Source: Isoperla grammatica (Eukaryota > Arthropoda > Insecta > Plecoptera > Perlodidae). Taken from it: a DNA stretch of 64,000 nucleotides. The stretch is from assembly GCA_945910005.1 (NCBI GenBank), contig OX246743.1, forward strand, positions 3,399,444 to 3,463,443, written 5' to 3'. Positions 23,590 to 34,724 of this stretch are shown here, piece by piece. Position 1 is the first letter of the stretch, and each line of letters begins with the position of its first letter. The position numbers and the translations under genes are program-made. The notes under the pieces were generated by a model, which worked only from the letters and a program-made list of their open reading frames with translations, did no database searches and had not been told where the DNA came from.

Positions 23590-23845
23590 GCACCTGTCCT
23601 GAAAGGTCCAACTTTGTAATTCATTCCATGTTAAATATTGTCGTTAGTCAACTGTCCAACTGTCAAACGACAACATGTTTGTTTTGTATCTATAACAAAG
23701 GTATTCTCTGTCAAAAACCTTGTAAAACATTACTACAATGGATGATTTATATTTAAAAGTATTAAATATAAACGACTTGAATGTTTGAATTGAGAAACGA
23801 GGTGCAAAGATCAAGTTGGACCTTTCAGTACTGCTAGCGCTGCGA
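23590..23845. mobile_element. probable fold-back MITE with short arms
   Basis: CCTGAAAGGTCCAACTTTG at about 23598 and its inverted copy CAAGTTGGACCTTTCAG at about 23813 enclose 200 bp of AT-rich DNA. Outside them GCAGCACCTG and CTGCTAGCGCTGCG pair weakly. No target duplication is clear. The 65-codon frame inside has no known domain. Confidence 0.5.
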
Positions 23846-25841
23846 GCGGCAGAAAGTCGCGCCTGATAACGTATTAACTATAAGCGGTGCCTAAAACACC
23901 TTTAATACACGGTAGACAACAATCTGCTTTGAAGAACTTTTCATCAAATTTCCCATCTCAGACTCCAGAAGTCTTTTAAAACAGCTTGGCAAAGAAATTA
24001 TATTTGTGCTAAATTGGAAGGGATGCCTCAAGGGCTTAAACCAACATAGGGGAGGGAAAAAGAGATGTCGTCAAGTGTTTCGGAGATGAAAGCAGAATCG
24101 CGGGCTTATCTTTTATGACCGCCTAGCGGAAGTGTTGGTATGAATGCAGCGTGAACTGAAGAACTTTTCACTTTCATTTGCAATATTTCAACTTCTCGGC
24201 TACTTTGGGTCCCCTCTAACTGGTCTTTAAATAAAAAACTTTATGATTTCAATTATTTAGCCAAAAACTCAATTGGTAAAATGCATTCAAGTTTAGTTCT
24301 AAATGATTCCCAATACAAGTTGTTATTTATGCAATTTTATGATTTTCAATTATACAAAGTTCTATTTATTGTCCTCCTTTGTAAATGAGTTTTATATCAG
24401 AATAGGATAGACATTAGTTTTTGAGTCTACTTTGTACCGTTGGGTACTTTGGAGCGAGCCTCACGGAAAGAGCGCTGAGCACGATGCGACTGCGAGGTGA
24501 ACTGATAACGGATGCGCAACATAACCTCTACACGACAGCCCGCGAAGTTTAAATACCTCATAGACAGAAAGTGCATCACCTCCATAAGCGAGTGAAATAG
24601 TTGTACGTAACTCAAAGTTGTTCACAAGTAACGCAAGCTTGGGACAGTTTAACCTATATCGCTGTGTTGAACTCGCACTACGCTTTGAACTAATAAATCT
24701 TCTATTTTGCATCTGGTGAAGCTACTCTCAAACAAGGTACACTAAATCTCCGCCAGTAGCGCGCACAGAACTGGGAGGTACGTGACTGCATCACGTGATG
24801 AGTTCGTGCTTCGTATTCTAGGACAGAATATCCCCCACGTCAATCGCGCTGAAAAGTAAGTGAGCTTTTTTATACACAAAGTAAACTAGTATGAACTATC
24901 CAGTTTAGTTGTCGTATGAATATCTTCTGTTTAACGACTCACTTAATAACTCAACTTGACTGATTAACACTCAAACACTTATCACTTAACAATCAAATAT
25001 AAGGGCAAACTATTTGGCGGTGAAGGGGGGGGGGGGGGATTGAGGTCTAAAAGAGGGCCGGCAGGTATGTTATAGAAAAAATGTGAAAATTGGAAAAGGA
25101 CAAATGATGAAGGCTATATGAGATGGACAAGGAAATTACAACAAGTGTCACGAGAGCATTCATTGCGGTCGCCGGTCACCACGTGGAGGGAGTCACTCTG
25201 ACTGGCAGGTTAGTTGTCAGCCCCCCCCCCCCTCACGCCCCCCCCCCCCCCGGCTCTGCTAAGCGATCTGTATCCTCGGTGTCATTATCGCCAACATCAT
25301 CAGAGCTTTATCCGCGTCCCCAGAGTCTTGGAGCAAACCCACCCGCCGGCCTGTTTTGTAATTAGTCAACATTTTCTTACAAGGAAATTATGCGTGAATT
25401 TTACTACCCAGGAGTGTTTTAATCTCAAAAATCCCTTTCTATAAAATAAGATGAAAGTTGCAAAGTTGAAGACACTAACTCTGTGGTGACATTATATACA
25501 CAACGTCGTGTCAAATTAAAGTGAAAGAAGCGAGAAAGAGAAAGGCTTAGAAAGGGAGAGAAGCTTAGAAAGTACATGGGCTGAGAAAGTAAATGAGAAA
25601 AGCTCAGAGTTAAATAAACAACGAGTAAAAAACAAAAAACTTGTCCGTATAACGAGGTAGCGCATAAAGACCAGCGGACAATGCAAGCTATTACATAATG
25701 GATGTATAAAGAGCATGGCATGAAGCATGACGTTAAGCACGAGAGAATTATGTAAGGGAGATAAGGCGCAGTCTGGGTGTAAGGAAATTGCAAGACCTGT
25801 GGTTATCACAGCACTGAATAATAAAAAAAATCACAATAAGT
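23846..25841. other. 2 kb unique DNA, nothing recognised
   Basis: Contains a 12-bp palindrome CATCACGTGATG (E-box) at about 24789-24800 and G/C runs at 25025-25038, 25221-25232 and 25238-25251. Frames up to 122 codons (25425-25793, minus) are low-complexity hydrophobic and match no known family. Confidence 0.5.
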
Positions 25842-26240
25842 GTCTACCGACTCAGTAACTAAACTGATTTGCAGTAGGGGACTTTAATTTAAAGTGACTA
25901 AACCAAACCTGTAGGCTTCGAACACCATCGACAAGTGAGCGATAACCGATCAAAGATCGATATTTCAAATACGTAACATATGAATCAGTGATTGGACAGT
26001 GCGAACACCCGCGGACAAAAAATGCCAGAATCAACAAGGCCGATTCAGCACAACTTTGAATTTATTGAGTGCTTCGTTGCTAGGACGGCTCCAAAGTTAC
26101 CGTTTACTTATTCCTAAGCCAAGAAGTAATGGAATTGAATCCACAATAGAAGTTAAAAAACTTCTGCCTGAAGCGGGAATTTGAACCCGGGACCTTCTGC
26201 ATTGGAAGCAGAGATGCTGACCACTGGACCAACGAGCCAC
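25842..26240 (-). mobile_element. tRNA-headed SINE, full-length copy
   Basis: Read on the minus strand from 26240: a tRNA-like head of about 73 nt with A box TGGTCCAGTGG and B box GGTTCAAATTCC, then a body of about 320 bp (CTTCTATTGTGGATTCAATT, TCGCTCACTTGTCGATGG) ending GTTACTGAGTCGGTAGAC. The anticodon stem-loop is CTGCTTCCAATGCAG. Two more copies lie at 37.2 and 38.9 kb. The A and B boxes would form a type 2 Pol III promoter. The 3-prime tail is A/T-rich and not a long poly(A). Confidence 0.85.
26168..26240 (-). other. tRNA-like head of the SINE (not a functional tRNA)
   Basis: Anticodon arm TCTGC-TTCCAAT-GCAGA forms a perfect 5-bp stem with a 7-nt loop reading CCA at the anticodon position. 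The T arm CCGGG-TTCAAAT-TCCCG is plausible. Acceptor pairing is poor and the sequence continues directly into the SINE body, so it is a Pol III promoter relic, not a tRNA gene. Confidence 0.7.
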
Positions 26241-27137
26241 TAATACTTCCCTCACCCGTTAGTAAAATAAGCGAGCTCTCTTTTAATCGATTTCAGCACA
26301 AGAATGAAAATGCAAGCAGAGTTTCAATATAATAAATCTTGCCTCAGATTTCTACAAACTTATGAAATCGCTTAGGACTTAAATTGACAAAATCTTAAAG
26401 TTTTTTTTAATTTAATCTTAATGAATAAAGTTTATAGTATATGTTGAAGACAGAAGAAAGTGAAATATGATACATCATACACAGTTTATTGACAAGATTT
26501 TTTGTTCCTTATCCCAGAGACTCTGACACAATTTGACTCTGGAAATACATTTTGTTTTGTGTTTAATTGCACTTGTACGTAAATCTTCATTGATACGTGG
26601 AAATAAGATTATTAAAGCATTTATGTAGGACGTTGAAAACCCTCGTTTTATTCGTCAGAAGGGGAACAAATGTTTTCTCTCCCTCTCATCCATAAATAAA
26701 CAACTGTCTGTCATTTCTCTGTTATGAAAAGAATTTTAATTTTCCTTTCAACTCTCCAGCGCACAGGTAACACAACACATCACAGTTTAAGTACCTGGAG
26801 CCGCAATTCTCCAGCACAGCTCCAGCTCTATAACGCAGAGTTGTCCACGTCGAAATATAATTTAATAGCTGTTCTTTTGACAACCAAACCACACAGCGAA
26901 TGTTTAAAACGACAGATGTTGTCCAACGGTCTCGTTTGCAGAGCGAACGCGGAAGCGAAATGTGAAATATTCAGTTTAAATGAAGTGACGTAAAAACATT
27001 TGCGTGTGGATATTGAGGGTGTAGAGAGTAATTGGATCAACATGCATAGCACGGTGTGCATACTGAATTGCTCTATGCACTGCCTTTAAATGCAACTGTG
27101 GCTAATGGTGTTTCTGTGGGCATGTTGCATAGCACAT
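26241..27137. other. 0.9 kb unique DNA
   Basis: An 89-codon plus-strand frame (26724-26993) beginning MKRILIFLSTLQ has a mildly hydrophobic start, but no recognisable domain and no supporting splice or polyadenylation context. No other feature seen. Confidence 0.45.
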
Positions 27138-27270
27138 GATAAACCTGGACTACACAGCTGGTATTGCGGCAGGATATTAGCTGATAAACCTGGACTACAC
27201 AGCTGGTAGTGAGGCAGGATATTTGCTGATAAACCTGGACTACACAGCTAATAGTGAGACAGGATGGACT
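27138..27270. repeat. 45-bp tandem repeat, 3 copies
   Basis: Units start at 27138, 27183 and 27228 with GATAAACCTGGACTACACAG. The third is the most diverged. Confidence 0.9.
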
Positions 27271-27523
27271 TCGTATGATTCGGAACACCGTTATGTTTCA
27301 GTCAGACAAGTGATATCAAACAATGTTGTTCTATCACTCCAGGCAACACATTATGTACAAGTGATGGCGTTTAGCAGTGTTTGTGATGGGCTAGGTATTA
27401 CATGTGCATTCAAAACTTGAAAACATTCCGGAAATAACTGCTTTTGAATTTGACGTATTACAAAAATGTACTTACGAACAATCACAACACAATAAACATC
27501 CTCTCTAACCCTTCAATCCCCCT

Positions 27524-27542
27524 CCCCCCCCCCCCCCCCCCC
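27524..27542. repeat. C-run (about 19 nt)
   Basis: Nearly uninterrupted C tract preceded by CCCCCT. It stands alone in otherwise ordinary AT-rich DNA. Confidence 0.9.
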
Positions 27543-28111
27543 ACGTCACTCCAATCAGGGTGATTGGTAACCGAGTAGAATAAAGCATACAATATCCAAT
27601 TTCAATTTTAGTGTTATGTTTACCATTTTGTTTTTTCAGTGTATTAAGCTAATGGGGTTTATTGTTTGGTTAAAACAAGGAGCTCGTTGCTTTGTCGATT
27701 AAAACGTGATTCAAACTTTATTACTGTTCGTTTCGCGCCAACGCACATATTAGTGGAGCTCTGATGATGACAACTTGTATGTTGGAACGCTGTGTTCAAT
27801 ATCATTTGTGATCAGCTTTAATAAAACAAGGAACACAATATTACTGGGGAATAAAAGTAAATCATAGCCACCATAGATGTAGTAAATGATGTGCAACCAT
27901 ACTATTATACCACAAGACTACCCATATCTGTTTGATATTATCGCTGGCATTTTAACCGAATTCTTTTATCCACATCTTTTCTGCTTCTTTGCTGACTTGA
28001 ATTACTATTCTCAGTAATTCTTTGTGTTCACTCACACCAAGATCTAAAATACACTTAGGAATACATAATACATATTGTGTTAAGCCCCCTATCCGTATAT
28101 TTAGGCTTCAA

Positions 28112-28139
28112 GCACAGAAAACGGATCCGTTTTCTGTGC
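28112..28139. repeat. 28-bp perfect palindrome
   Basis: GCACAGAAAACGGA is followed directly by its exact reverse complement, with a GGATCC centre and no loop. Weaker pairing extends outward through CTTCAA / TCAAG. It could extrude a cruciform or be the tip of a tiny fold-back element. No gene is adjacent. Confidence 0.9.
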
Positions 28140-28611
28140 CTCAAGTATATTGAGGAAGTGTTGTGTTTATAAATATTACTTAACCAACAAGGGCGCTCCT
28201 GCTTTATTTTTTAGCCCAAAAAGACTGTGCCAGTACTGATTTGTTGATATTTTATTATAAAACACGTTTCCTTATTTAAAAGTGTGTAAATTCAAAGAAC
28301 TTTCTATGGGCTTTAAAAGATATGGATTGGACTACGAGTGCACTCAAACACTCACTGATATACATTGTTTTACGAAGAGACGGAGCAAAAATAATTTAAT
28401 AAAGGGGAGTAATAAAATATCCATTCAAAACAAAATAGCCGGATGGCAATATTTTATGTCACAGATCATCTCACAATAATACGTGGACAGAAACTGTCAT
28501 TTAACAGAAATGAAAGTACAAAGTCGTATCTATCAGATAAAACAATTAATGGAAAAGGGAAGTATGGATTAATACCAATATACGCTGCACAACCCTAAAG
28601 AACGTATTGTA

Positions 28612-28822
28612 GTTGAGAAACTGTAAGAATGACGGCCCCCACCTTATCCCCACCACTGCCACCCGACCCCCCCCCCCCTTAACTCCATCTCCATGAAACA
28701 ACAAACTGATTTTCAGTTTCGCATTTCATTTTGTCGGGTTTTCACGGAGTTGAGGGGGGTTGGGTAGCAGTGATGGGGATAAGGAGGGGGGGGGGGGGGC
28801 GTCATTCTTACAGTTTCTCTAC
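28612..28822. mobile_element. 211-bp fold-back MITE with C-run / G-run arms and TA flanks
   Basis: Termini GTTGAGAAACTGTAAGAATG and CATTCTTACAGTTTCTCTAC pair, with TA immediately outside both. The left arm carries a C12 run (28667-28678) and the right arm a matching G16 run (28784-28799), so the homopolymers lie opposite each other in the hairpin. TA flanks suggest a Tc1/mariner-type or similar enzyme (inference). Confidence 0.82.
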
Positions 28823-28835
28823 TATAATACACAAA

Positions 28836-29018
28836 CTCAACGATGTAATTTCGTAGGAACTAAAACCTGGATTACATTTTTAATGGATTGCAAATGTTGT
28901 AATCATACGGTTGTTATTATTTCCTCGTAACGATTAAAATATTCGAAATGTTTTGAATCTAATTTCTAAGCATAACGAAACCACATCGCTCTTAGAATAC
29001 TGTACAGCGTCATAATAT
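28836..29018. mobile_element. A-family palindromic MITE, diverged
   Basis: Contains GGAACTAAAACCTGGATTAC, ATCATACGGTTGTTATT and ACGAAACCACATCGCTC, matching the A-family consensus seen at 18.6 kb. Arms are imperfect and the outer ends are missing. Confidence 0.55.
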
Positions 29019-29124
29019 ATTACTTTGAAATGATATCTTCGCGTTATATCAATAGTGCGAGTCGAGTACCCCTCCCTCCGCTTGGCTACTTCCTGCAATA
29101 GCGCAAGGCTCTATTGAGAGGGTA

Positions 29125-29232
29125 ACAATCTGTTGCATTGTTGCATTTTTCTTTGGTTGGTGCACATTCAATGTTTGTCCGAAACAAAACTCTGCCACAT
29201 GGCTATTTTTAGAATCGAGGCTTTTGTGCCAC
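29125..29232. mobile_element. internal fragment of the 12.55-kb MITE family
   Basis: TTCTTTGGTTGGTGCACATT, GTCCGAAACAAAACTC and GGCTATTTTTAGAATCGAGG align with the interior of the element at 12553-12852. Both terminal repeats are lost. Confidence 0.65.
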
Positions 29233-29297
29233 AGACCTTTTTCAGAATTGATTTAGGACCCTAAATCCGCTCAAAATTGCCGTGTTTTAGTAATGTC

Positions 29298-29565
29298 TAT
29301 AGAACGCTTTACATTATTGAAAAACTTGGCCACTAATCAACATTCAGATTCGTAAGAACTAAACATTGAATTTAAAAAATAACATATTATTTAATAATTA
29401 CGGTTGTTATTTTGGAAGCCAATTAAAGACGAATAAACAATTGGTTTCTCTAATGGGAGCCATAATGATGGCAATATTTGAAATTTTGTTTAACCTTGAT
29501 TTTAGTTCTGATGAAAATGAATGTTAAGTAACCATTTTTTTAATATTAAATATCGATGTTTTTAT
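29298..29565. mobile_element. A-family palindromic MITE, diverged
   Basis: Has GAACGCTTTACATTATTG, GAACTAAACATTGAATTT, ATTACGGTTGTTATTTTGG, AGCCAATTAAAGACG and ATTGGTTTCTC, closely following the A-family order. The two halves pair imperfectly. Confidence 0.6.
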
Positions 29566-30010
29566 TTGGGATTGTGATTCGCCTATTAGATCAACTCGGG
29601 GCTTTGTAGCGTACTGGACAAGTACGCCCACATGTATGTCCGTTTGACCTGGGGCAGCTTAGAACATGAGCTAACTGAAAGCGGAAATAAACTGTAGTAA
29701 GTTTCGTGTAAAGGAAAATCTTAAGAATTCTTGGAATTTCTTCTAGTTTTAAGGGCAGCATTTTATCTTCCCTCTTTTAAAATCCACCAACATGCATGTA
29801 GTTGCTTAATGATGTTCAAACAACCGTCTGATCCTCCAAACTTCTCACTCTTTCGTCTTTCTTCAATCACGTTCTTAAACAAACGCACCAATCTCAGCCA
29901 TAACACTATAAATACTGATATAATACAACCAGTTCTTGGCATGCAATATGCAATGCTCGTTACATTGTTTGTGAACAATAACAACAATTAACTTGGTATA
30001 CGGGATGAGG

Positions 30011-32413
30011 GCCGCTATGTGTAGAAACTGCAACAAGTATGGCCGCTATGTGTAGAAACTGCAACAAGTATGGCCGCTATGTGTAGAAACTGCAACAAGT
30101 ATGGCCGCTATGTGTAGAAACTGCAACAAGTATGGCCGCTATGTGTAGGAACTGCAACAAGTATGGCCGCTATGTGTAGGAACTGCAACAAGTATGGCCG
30201 CTATGTGTAGGAACTGCAACAAGCAAGTATGGCCGCTATGTGTAGGAACTGCAACAAGTATGGCCGCTATGTGTAGGAACTGCAACAAGTATGGCCGCTA
30301 TGTGTAGGAACTGCAACAAGTATGGCCGCTATGTGTAGGAACTGCAACAAGTATGGCCGCTATGTGTAGGAACTGCAACAAGTATGGCCGCTATGTGTAG
30401 GAACTGCAACAAGTATGGCCGCTATGTGTAGGAACTGCAACAAGTATGGCCGCTATGTGTAGGAACTGCAACAAGTATGGCCGCTATGTGTAGGAACTGC
30501 AACAAGCAAGTATGGCCGCTATGTGTAGGAACTGCAATAAGTATGGCCGCTATGTGTAGGAACTGCAACAAGTATGGCCGCTATGTGTAGGAACTGCAAC
30601 AAGTATGGCCGCTATGTGTAGGAACTGCAACAAGTATGGCCGCTATGTGTAGAAACTGCAACAAGTATGGCCGCTATGTGTAGGAACTGCAACAAGTATG
30701 GCCGCTATGTGTAGGAACTGCAACAAGTATGGCCGCTATGTGTAGGAACTGCAACAAGTATGGCCGCTTTGTGTAGGAACTGCAACAAGTATGGCCGCTA
30801 TGTGTAGGAACTGCAACAAGTATGGCCGCTATGTGTAGGAACTGCAACAAGCAAGTATGGCCGCTATGTGTAGGAACTGCAACAAGTATGGCCGCTATGT
30901 GTAGGAACTGCAACAAGTATGGCCGCTATGTGTAGGAACTGCAACAAGTATGGCCGCTATGTGTAGGAACTGCAACAAGTATGGCCGCTATGTGTAGGAA
31001 CTGCAACAAGTATGGCCGCTATGTGTAGGAACTGCAACAAGTATGGCCGCTATGTGTGGGAACTGCAACAAGTATGGCCGCTATGTGTAGGAACTGCAAC
31101 AAGTATGGCCGCTATGTGTAGGAACTGCAACAAGTATGGCCGCTATGTGTGGGAACTGCAACAAGTATGGCCGCTATGTGTAGGAACTGCAACAAGTATG
31201 GCCGCTATGTGTAGGAACTGCAACAAGTATGGCCGCTATGTGTAGGAACTGCAACAAGTATGGCCGCTATGTGTAGAAACTGCAACAAGTATGGCCGCTT
31301 TGTGTAGGAACTGCAACAAGTATGGCCGCTATGTGTAGGAACTGCAACAAGTATGGCCGCTATGTGTAGGAACTGCAACAAGTATGGCCGCTATGTGTAG
31401 GAACTGCAACAAGTATGGCCGCTATGTGTAGGAACTGCAACAAGTATGGCCGCTATGTGTAGGAACTGCAACAAGTATGGCCGCTATGTGTAGGAACTGC
31501 AACAAGTATGGCCGCTATGTGTAGAAACTGCAACAAGTATGGCCGCTATGTGTAGGAACTGCAACAAGTATGGCCGCTATGTGTAGGAACTGCAACAAGT
31601 ATGGCCGCTATGTGTAGGAACTGCAACAAGTATGGCCGCTATGTGTAGGAACTGCAACAAGTATGGCCGCTATGTGTAGGAACTGCAACAAGTATGGCCG
31701 CTATGTGTAGAAACTGCAACAAGTATGGCCGCTATGTGTAGGAACTGCAACAAGTATGGCCGCTATGTGTAGGAACTGCAACAAGTATGGCCGCTATGTG
31801 TAGGAACTGCAACAAGTATGGCCACTATGTGTAGGAACTGCAACAAGTATGGCCGCTATGTGTAGGAACTGCAACAAGTATGGCCGCTATGTGTAGGAAC
31901 TGCAACAAGTACGGCCGCTATGTGTAGGAACTGCAACAAGTATGGCCGCTATGTGTAGGAACTGCAACAAGTATGGCCGCTATGTGTAGGAACTGCAACA
32001 AGTATGGCCGCTATGTGTAGGAACTGCAACAAGTATGGCCGCTATGTGTAGGAACTGCAACAAGTATGGCCGCTATGTGTAGAAACTGCAACAAGTATGG
32101 CCGCTATGTGTAGGAACTGCAACAAGTATGGCCGCTATGTGTAGGAACTGCAACAAGTATGGCCGCTATGTGTAGAAACTGCAACAAGTATGGCCGCTAT
32201 GTGTAGAAACTGCAACAAGTATGGCCGCTATGTGTAGAAACTGCAACAAGTATGGCCGCTATGTGTAGAAACTGCAACAAGTATGGCCGCTATGTGTAGG
32301 AACTGCAACAAGTATGGCCGCTATGTGTAGGAACTGCAACAAGTATGGCCGCTATGTGTAGAAACTGCAACAAGTATGGCCGCTATGTGTAGAAACTGCA
32401 ACAAGTATGGCCG
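30011..32413. repeat. 31-bp satellite, about 77 copies
   Basis: Consensus GTATGGCCGCTATGTGTAGG then AACTGCAACAA. Units are almost identical. The main variant is GTAGAAACTG for GTAGGAACTG, concentrated at both edges of the array. A 35-bp form with a duplicated CAAG recurs near 30223, 30507 and 30851, evidence of block duplication. Stop-free frames of 77-80 codons inside it are artefacts. No unique spacers, so it is not CRISPR-like. Confidence 0.97.
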
Positions 32414-32504
32414 CCAACAATGTCAGTGACGTCACGTAAATATCAAGAATACAACTGGTCACTTGGATGAAGGTGATCAACCACGCACGTTTGATGGACT
32501 GCTG

Positions 32505-32965
32505 GGGCCGGATTCACAAGAGGTCTTAACTTAGGACCGGTCCTAAGTCCTGCTGTACCGTATGTGCTATTATAAATCCATGGTAGGCCTACTACACGGC
32601 CCAATTGATAGCTACTTTAGTGGAAATCACAGTGAACTTAAAATATTGCAAGGCGGTGTTTTAAAGTTCAGTGTTTTGTTTTCTAATACCTCCACAATCC
32701 AAAAACAGAGATATGTGTATGTCAAGGTAAGTAAACGGTATTTATTTATGTTCACACTTCGAAGTCATAGACGTATGGCCACCATCTTTGAAGAAAGATA
32801 AGACCAACTCAGACCGGGCCTAAATATTTGTCTCAAGTGTTTGTTATTTACTAGGGTTTCTTAGCAACGTCGAGTCGAGGCTATGTGCAGGTCCGTATGA
32901 GCCAATGGCGTAGTGGTCCTAAAGTTAGGCCAGGCCTAAGTTTAGACCTCTTGTGAATCCGGCCC
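32505..32965. mobile_element. GGGCC-ended DNA transposon with CTG target duplication
   Basis: Termini GGGCCGGATTCACAAGAGGT and ACCTCTTGTGAATCCGGCCC pair perfectly for 20 bp. CTG lies directly outside both ends (32502-32504 and 32966-32968). Subterminal GACCGGTCCTAAG / AGGCCAGGCCTAAG repeats are present. Length 461 bp. The 79-codon frame inside (32562-32801) is not a transposase. Termini of GGSCC type and a 3-bp duplication suggest the broad PIF/Harbinger group (inference). Confidence 0.85.
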
Positions 32966-33046
32966 CTGGTTGGCTAACCCTGGGCTGCGGACACAGTAAC
33001 AGTGTTCAGTGTTACAGCTGATGAGTCATTCATGCGCTAGACGAGG

Positions 33047-33187
33047 CAAGTGGTTCCAAAGCAACCTGGTGATGCTTACGTCATAGATGGGTGGATCGGA
33101 GCCAATCAGCGCATAGCTGCTTCAGATGCTGACATTTGGTTGGCCAAGTGTGACGTCAGCATCCACAAGGTTGCTGTGGACGACTTG
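33047..33187. mobile_element. fold-back MITE of the CCAAT palindrome family
   Basis: The left arm CAAGTGGTTCCAAAGCAACC, GATGCTTACGTCA and GGAGCCAATCAGCGC pairs with the right arm GGTTGGCCAAGTG, TGACGTCAGCATCC and GGTTGCTGTGGACGACTTG. The right arm contains a perfect TGACGTCA. Related in reverse orientation to 35343-35450. Confidence 0.78.
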
Positions 33188-33272
33188 ACACGCTATATCG
33201 CAAGGGGCTGGCTGGCTTCGGTGTGTTTGTAAGTCTAGTATTCGTTCTAGGATTTGTTGCCACCCCCTCCCG

Positions 33273-33890
33273 GGGCCTCATTCCTGTACATTTTAAAATG
33301 ACCCCGGGGTTAACTCCTACACAGACTTCCCTGCATAATTCGGAGTCAAATATGACCCTGTCTGATAGAAGGGTTATCTCAACAATACTAGGAAATGCAG
33401 CCATTTTGATAATGCCCGTGTGTGTAGTTTCACAAATGTCACATTTCAATTCTTTATTTCATTTTATTTATTATTTATTGACAACAGGTCACAAGACCCA
33501 CAAGTGCAATATAATAAAGTTATACTAGGACAAGTGCAATTACAAACAAATACAAATATAAGTACTGGAGAATTAACGAAAAGAAATACAGCTAGACGTA
33601 CACTACATAATATTCACACAGGCATAGCAGTGTATGACGGCAACAGGGTAACATAAATATAAATTTAAATAAATTTGAGTGAAAGAGAAAAGAGAAAGAG
33701 AAAGGAACAGTCTAGTTATTAGATTTGTGTAGATAGAGCTTTAATTGGAAATATCCACCTCCTTCATGGATACGTTACTTTATCTGTTTATTGAAGTTCA
33801 TTCACAATTTTGTATATTTATTGTACATTATATAGGTCCTACATAATGTAAATATGTAGTTTTATTGAGTATTTTGTCGACGTCATCACA
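33273..33890. mobile_element. GGGCCTC-ended element, right end lost, with nested insertion
   Basis: The left part (GGGCCTCATTCCTGTACATT, CCTGCATAATTCGGAG, ATGACCCTGTCTGATAG, TTTCACAAATGTCACATTTC) and the later part (CTTCATGGATACGTTACTTT, GTATTTTGTCGACG) match the complete copy at 50741-51260. Homology stops at about 33890, so the right terminus is deleted. Between the halves lies about 280 bp of unrelated DNA (next entry). Overlapping frames of 78-101 codons are not genes. Confidence 0.8.
33453..33738. mobile_element. insertion nested in the GGGCCTC-ended element
   Basis: About 285 bp absent from the 50.7-kb copy, bordered by CTTTA on both sides (near 33450 and 33739), a probable target duplication. 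One end is TTTATTTCATTTTATTTATT, resembling the ATTT-rich tails of the SINEs here. The interior is A-rich with a GA-rich run near 33682-33706. Its family is not recognised. Confidence 0.6.
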
Positions 33891-34320
33891 GATGATGATG
33901 ATGCCCCACACGGCCACACCTCTCGGACACCCCTGGTTGATATATATAAAACGTGGAGCCAACAACAAAACTCCGTGATCAACTTACGGTTATTTATTGA
34001 CGTGTTTTTACTATTCATACTCGCATTACACGACTGGCGTGATTGAATCACATCTGTGAATAATACTCGGTAACGATGAAATGGCATCACCACTCTTTGA
34101 AGTGCTGTTAGATAAATCCATGTTATTACCTCCGCTCACACGCTGACGTGGCATCGCATAGAAAACTGTGTTACCAACACTCATAAACATGAGCAGCTCG
34201 AAGTGTCGATGGCGCTTTTGTCTAAGCCTTGATGTATTGCGTACAGTCGGAACCATTACATGGATGTGCCATGCACCATATTATTATTAAAGCCGCCTGC
34301 AATTAACGTGTTTTGTAATA

Positions 34321-34541
34321 TATCTGAGAACGCTACACAATTTTGAAAAGTTGGTCCAACATTTAGTTGAGTAAAAACTAAACACTGGATTGCAAAAGAT
34401 TCAAACATTGTATTTCTATGGTTGATTTTTCCAAAATAAAAACCGTATAATAATTGAAATATTTGAACGTTAACCCAGTTTTTGGTTCTTATGAAGTTAA
34501 ATGTTGGGTTTAATATTATGTAGCGTTTAAAAGGTATTACC
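34321..34541. mobile_element. A-family palindromic MITE
   Basis: GAGAACGCTACACAATTTTG at the left and TATTATGTAGCGTTTAAAAG at the right are inverted relatives. Between them are AAACACTGGATTGCAAAAG and its partner GTTAACCCAGTTTTTGGTTC. The 95-codon minus-strand frame across it is not a gene. Confidence 0.68.
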
Positions 34542-34724
34542 ATGGTATTACTGTACTAATTTTACACGGTTATAATATAATTATTATTTCAACTCACTTT
34601 CCATCAAAAGCTGTACTTGTACTGAGTGTTTTGTTTTGTTGTTAGTGAGGCGAGGATCAGGTTCTTTTCTCCGTCATTGACATTTGTTGTTTATAGAACA
34701 CCAACGTCACGACTACACTACCTA

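Noticed and set aside
25425..25809. Membrane protein of 97-122 residues on the minus strand
   Set aside because: Two overlapping frames are both rich in S, F, L and Y from a purine-rich plus strand. No family likeness and no supporting signals.
26168..26240. Functional tRNA gene
   Set aside because: The anticodon and T arms look good but the acceptor stem does not pair and the sequence runs into a repeated SINE body.
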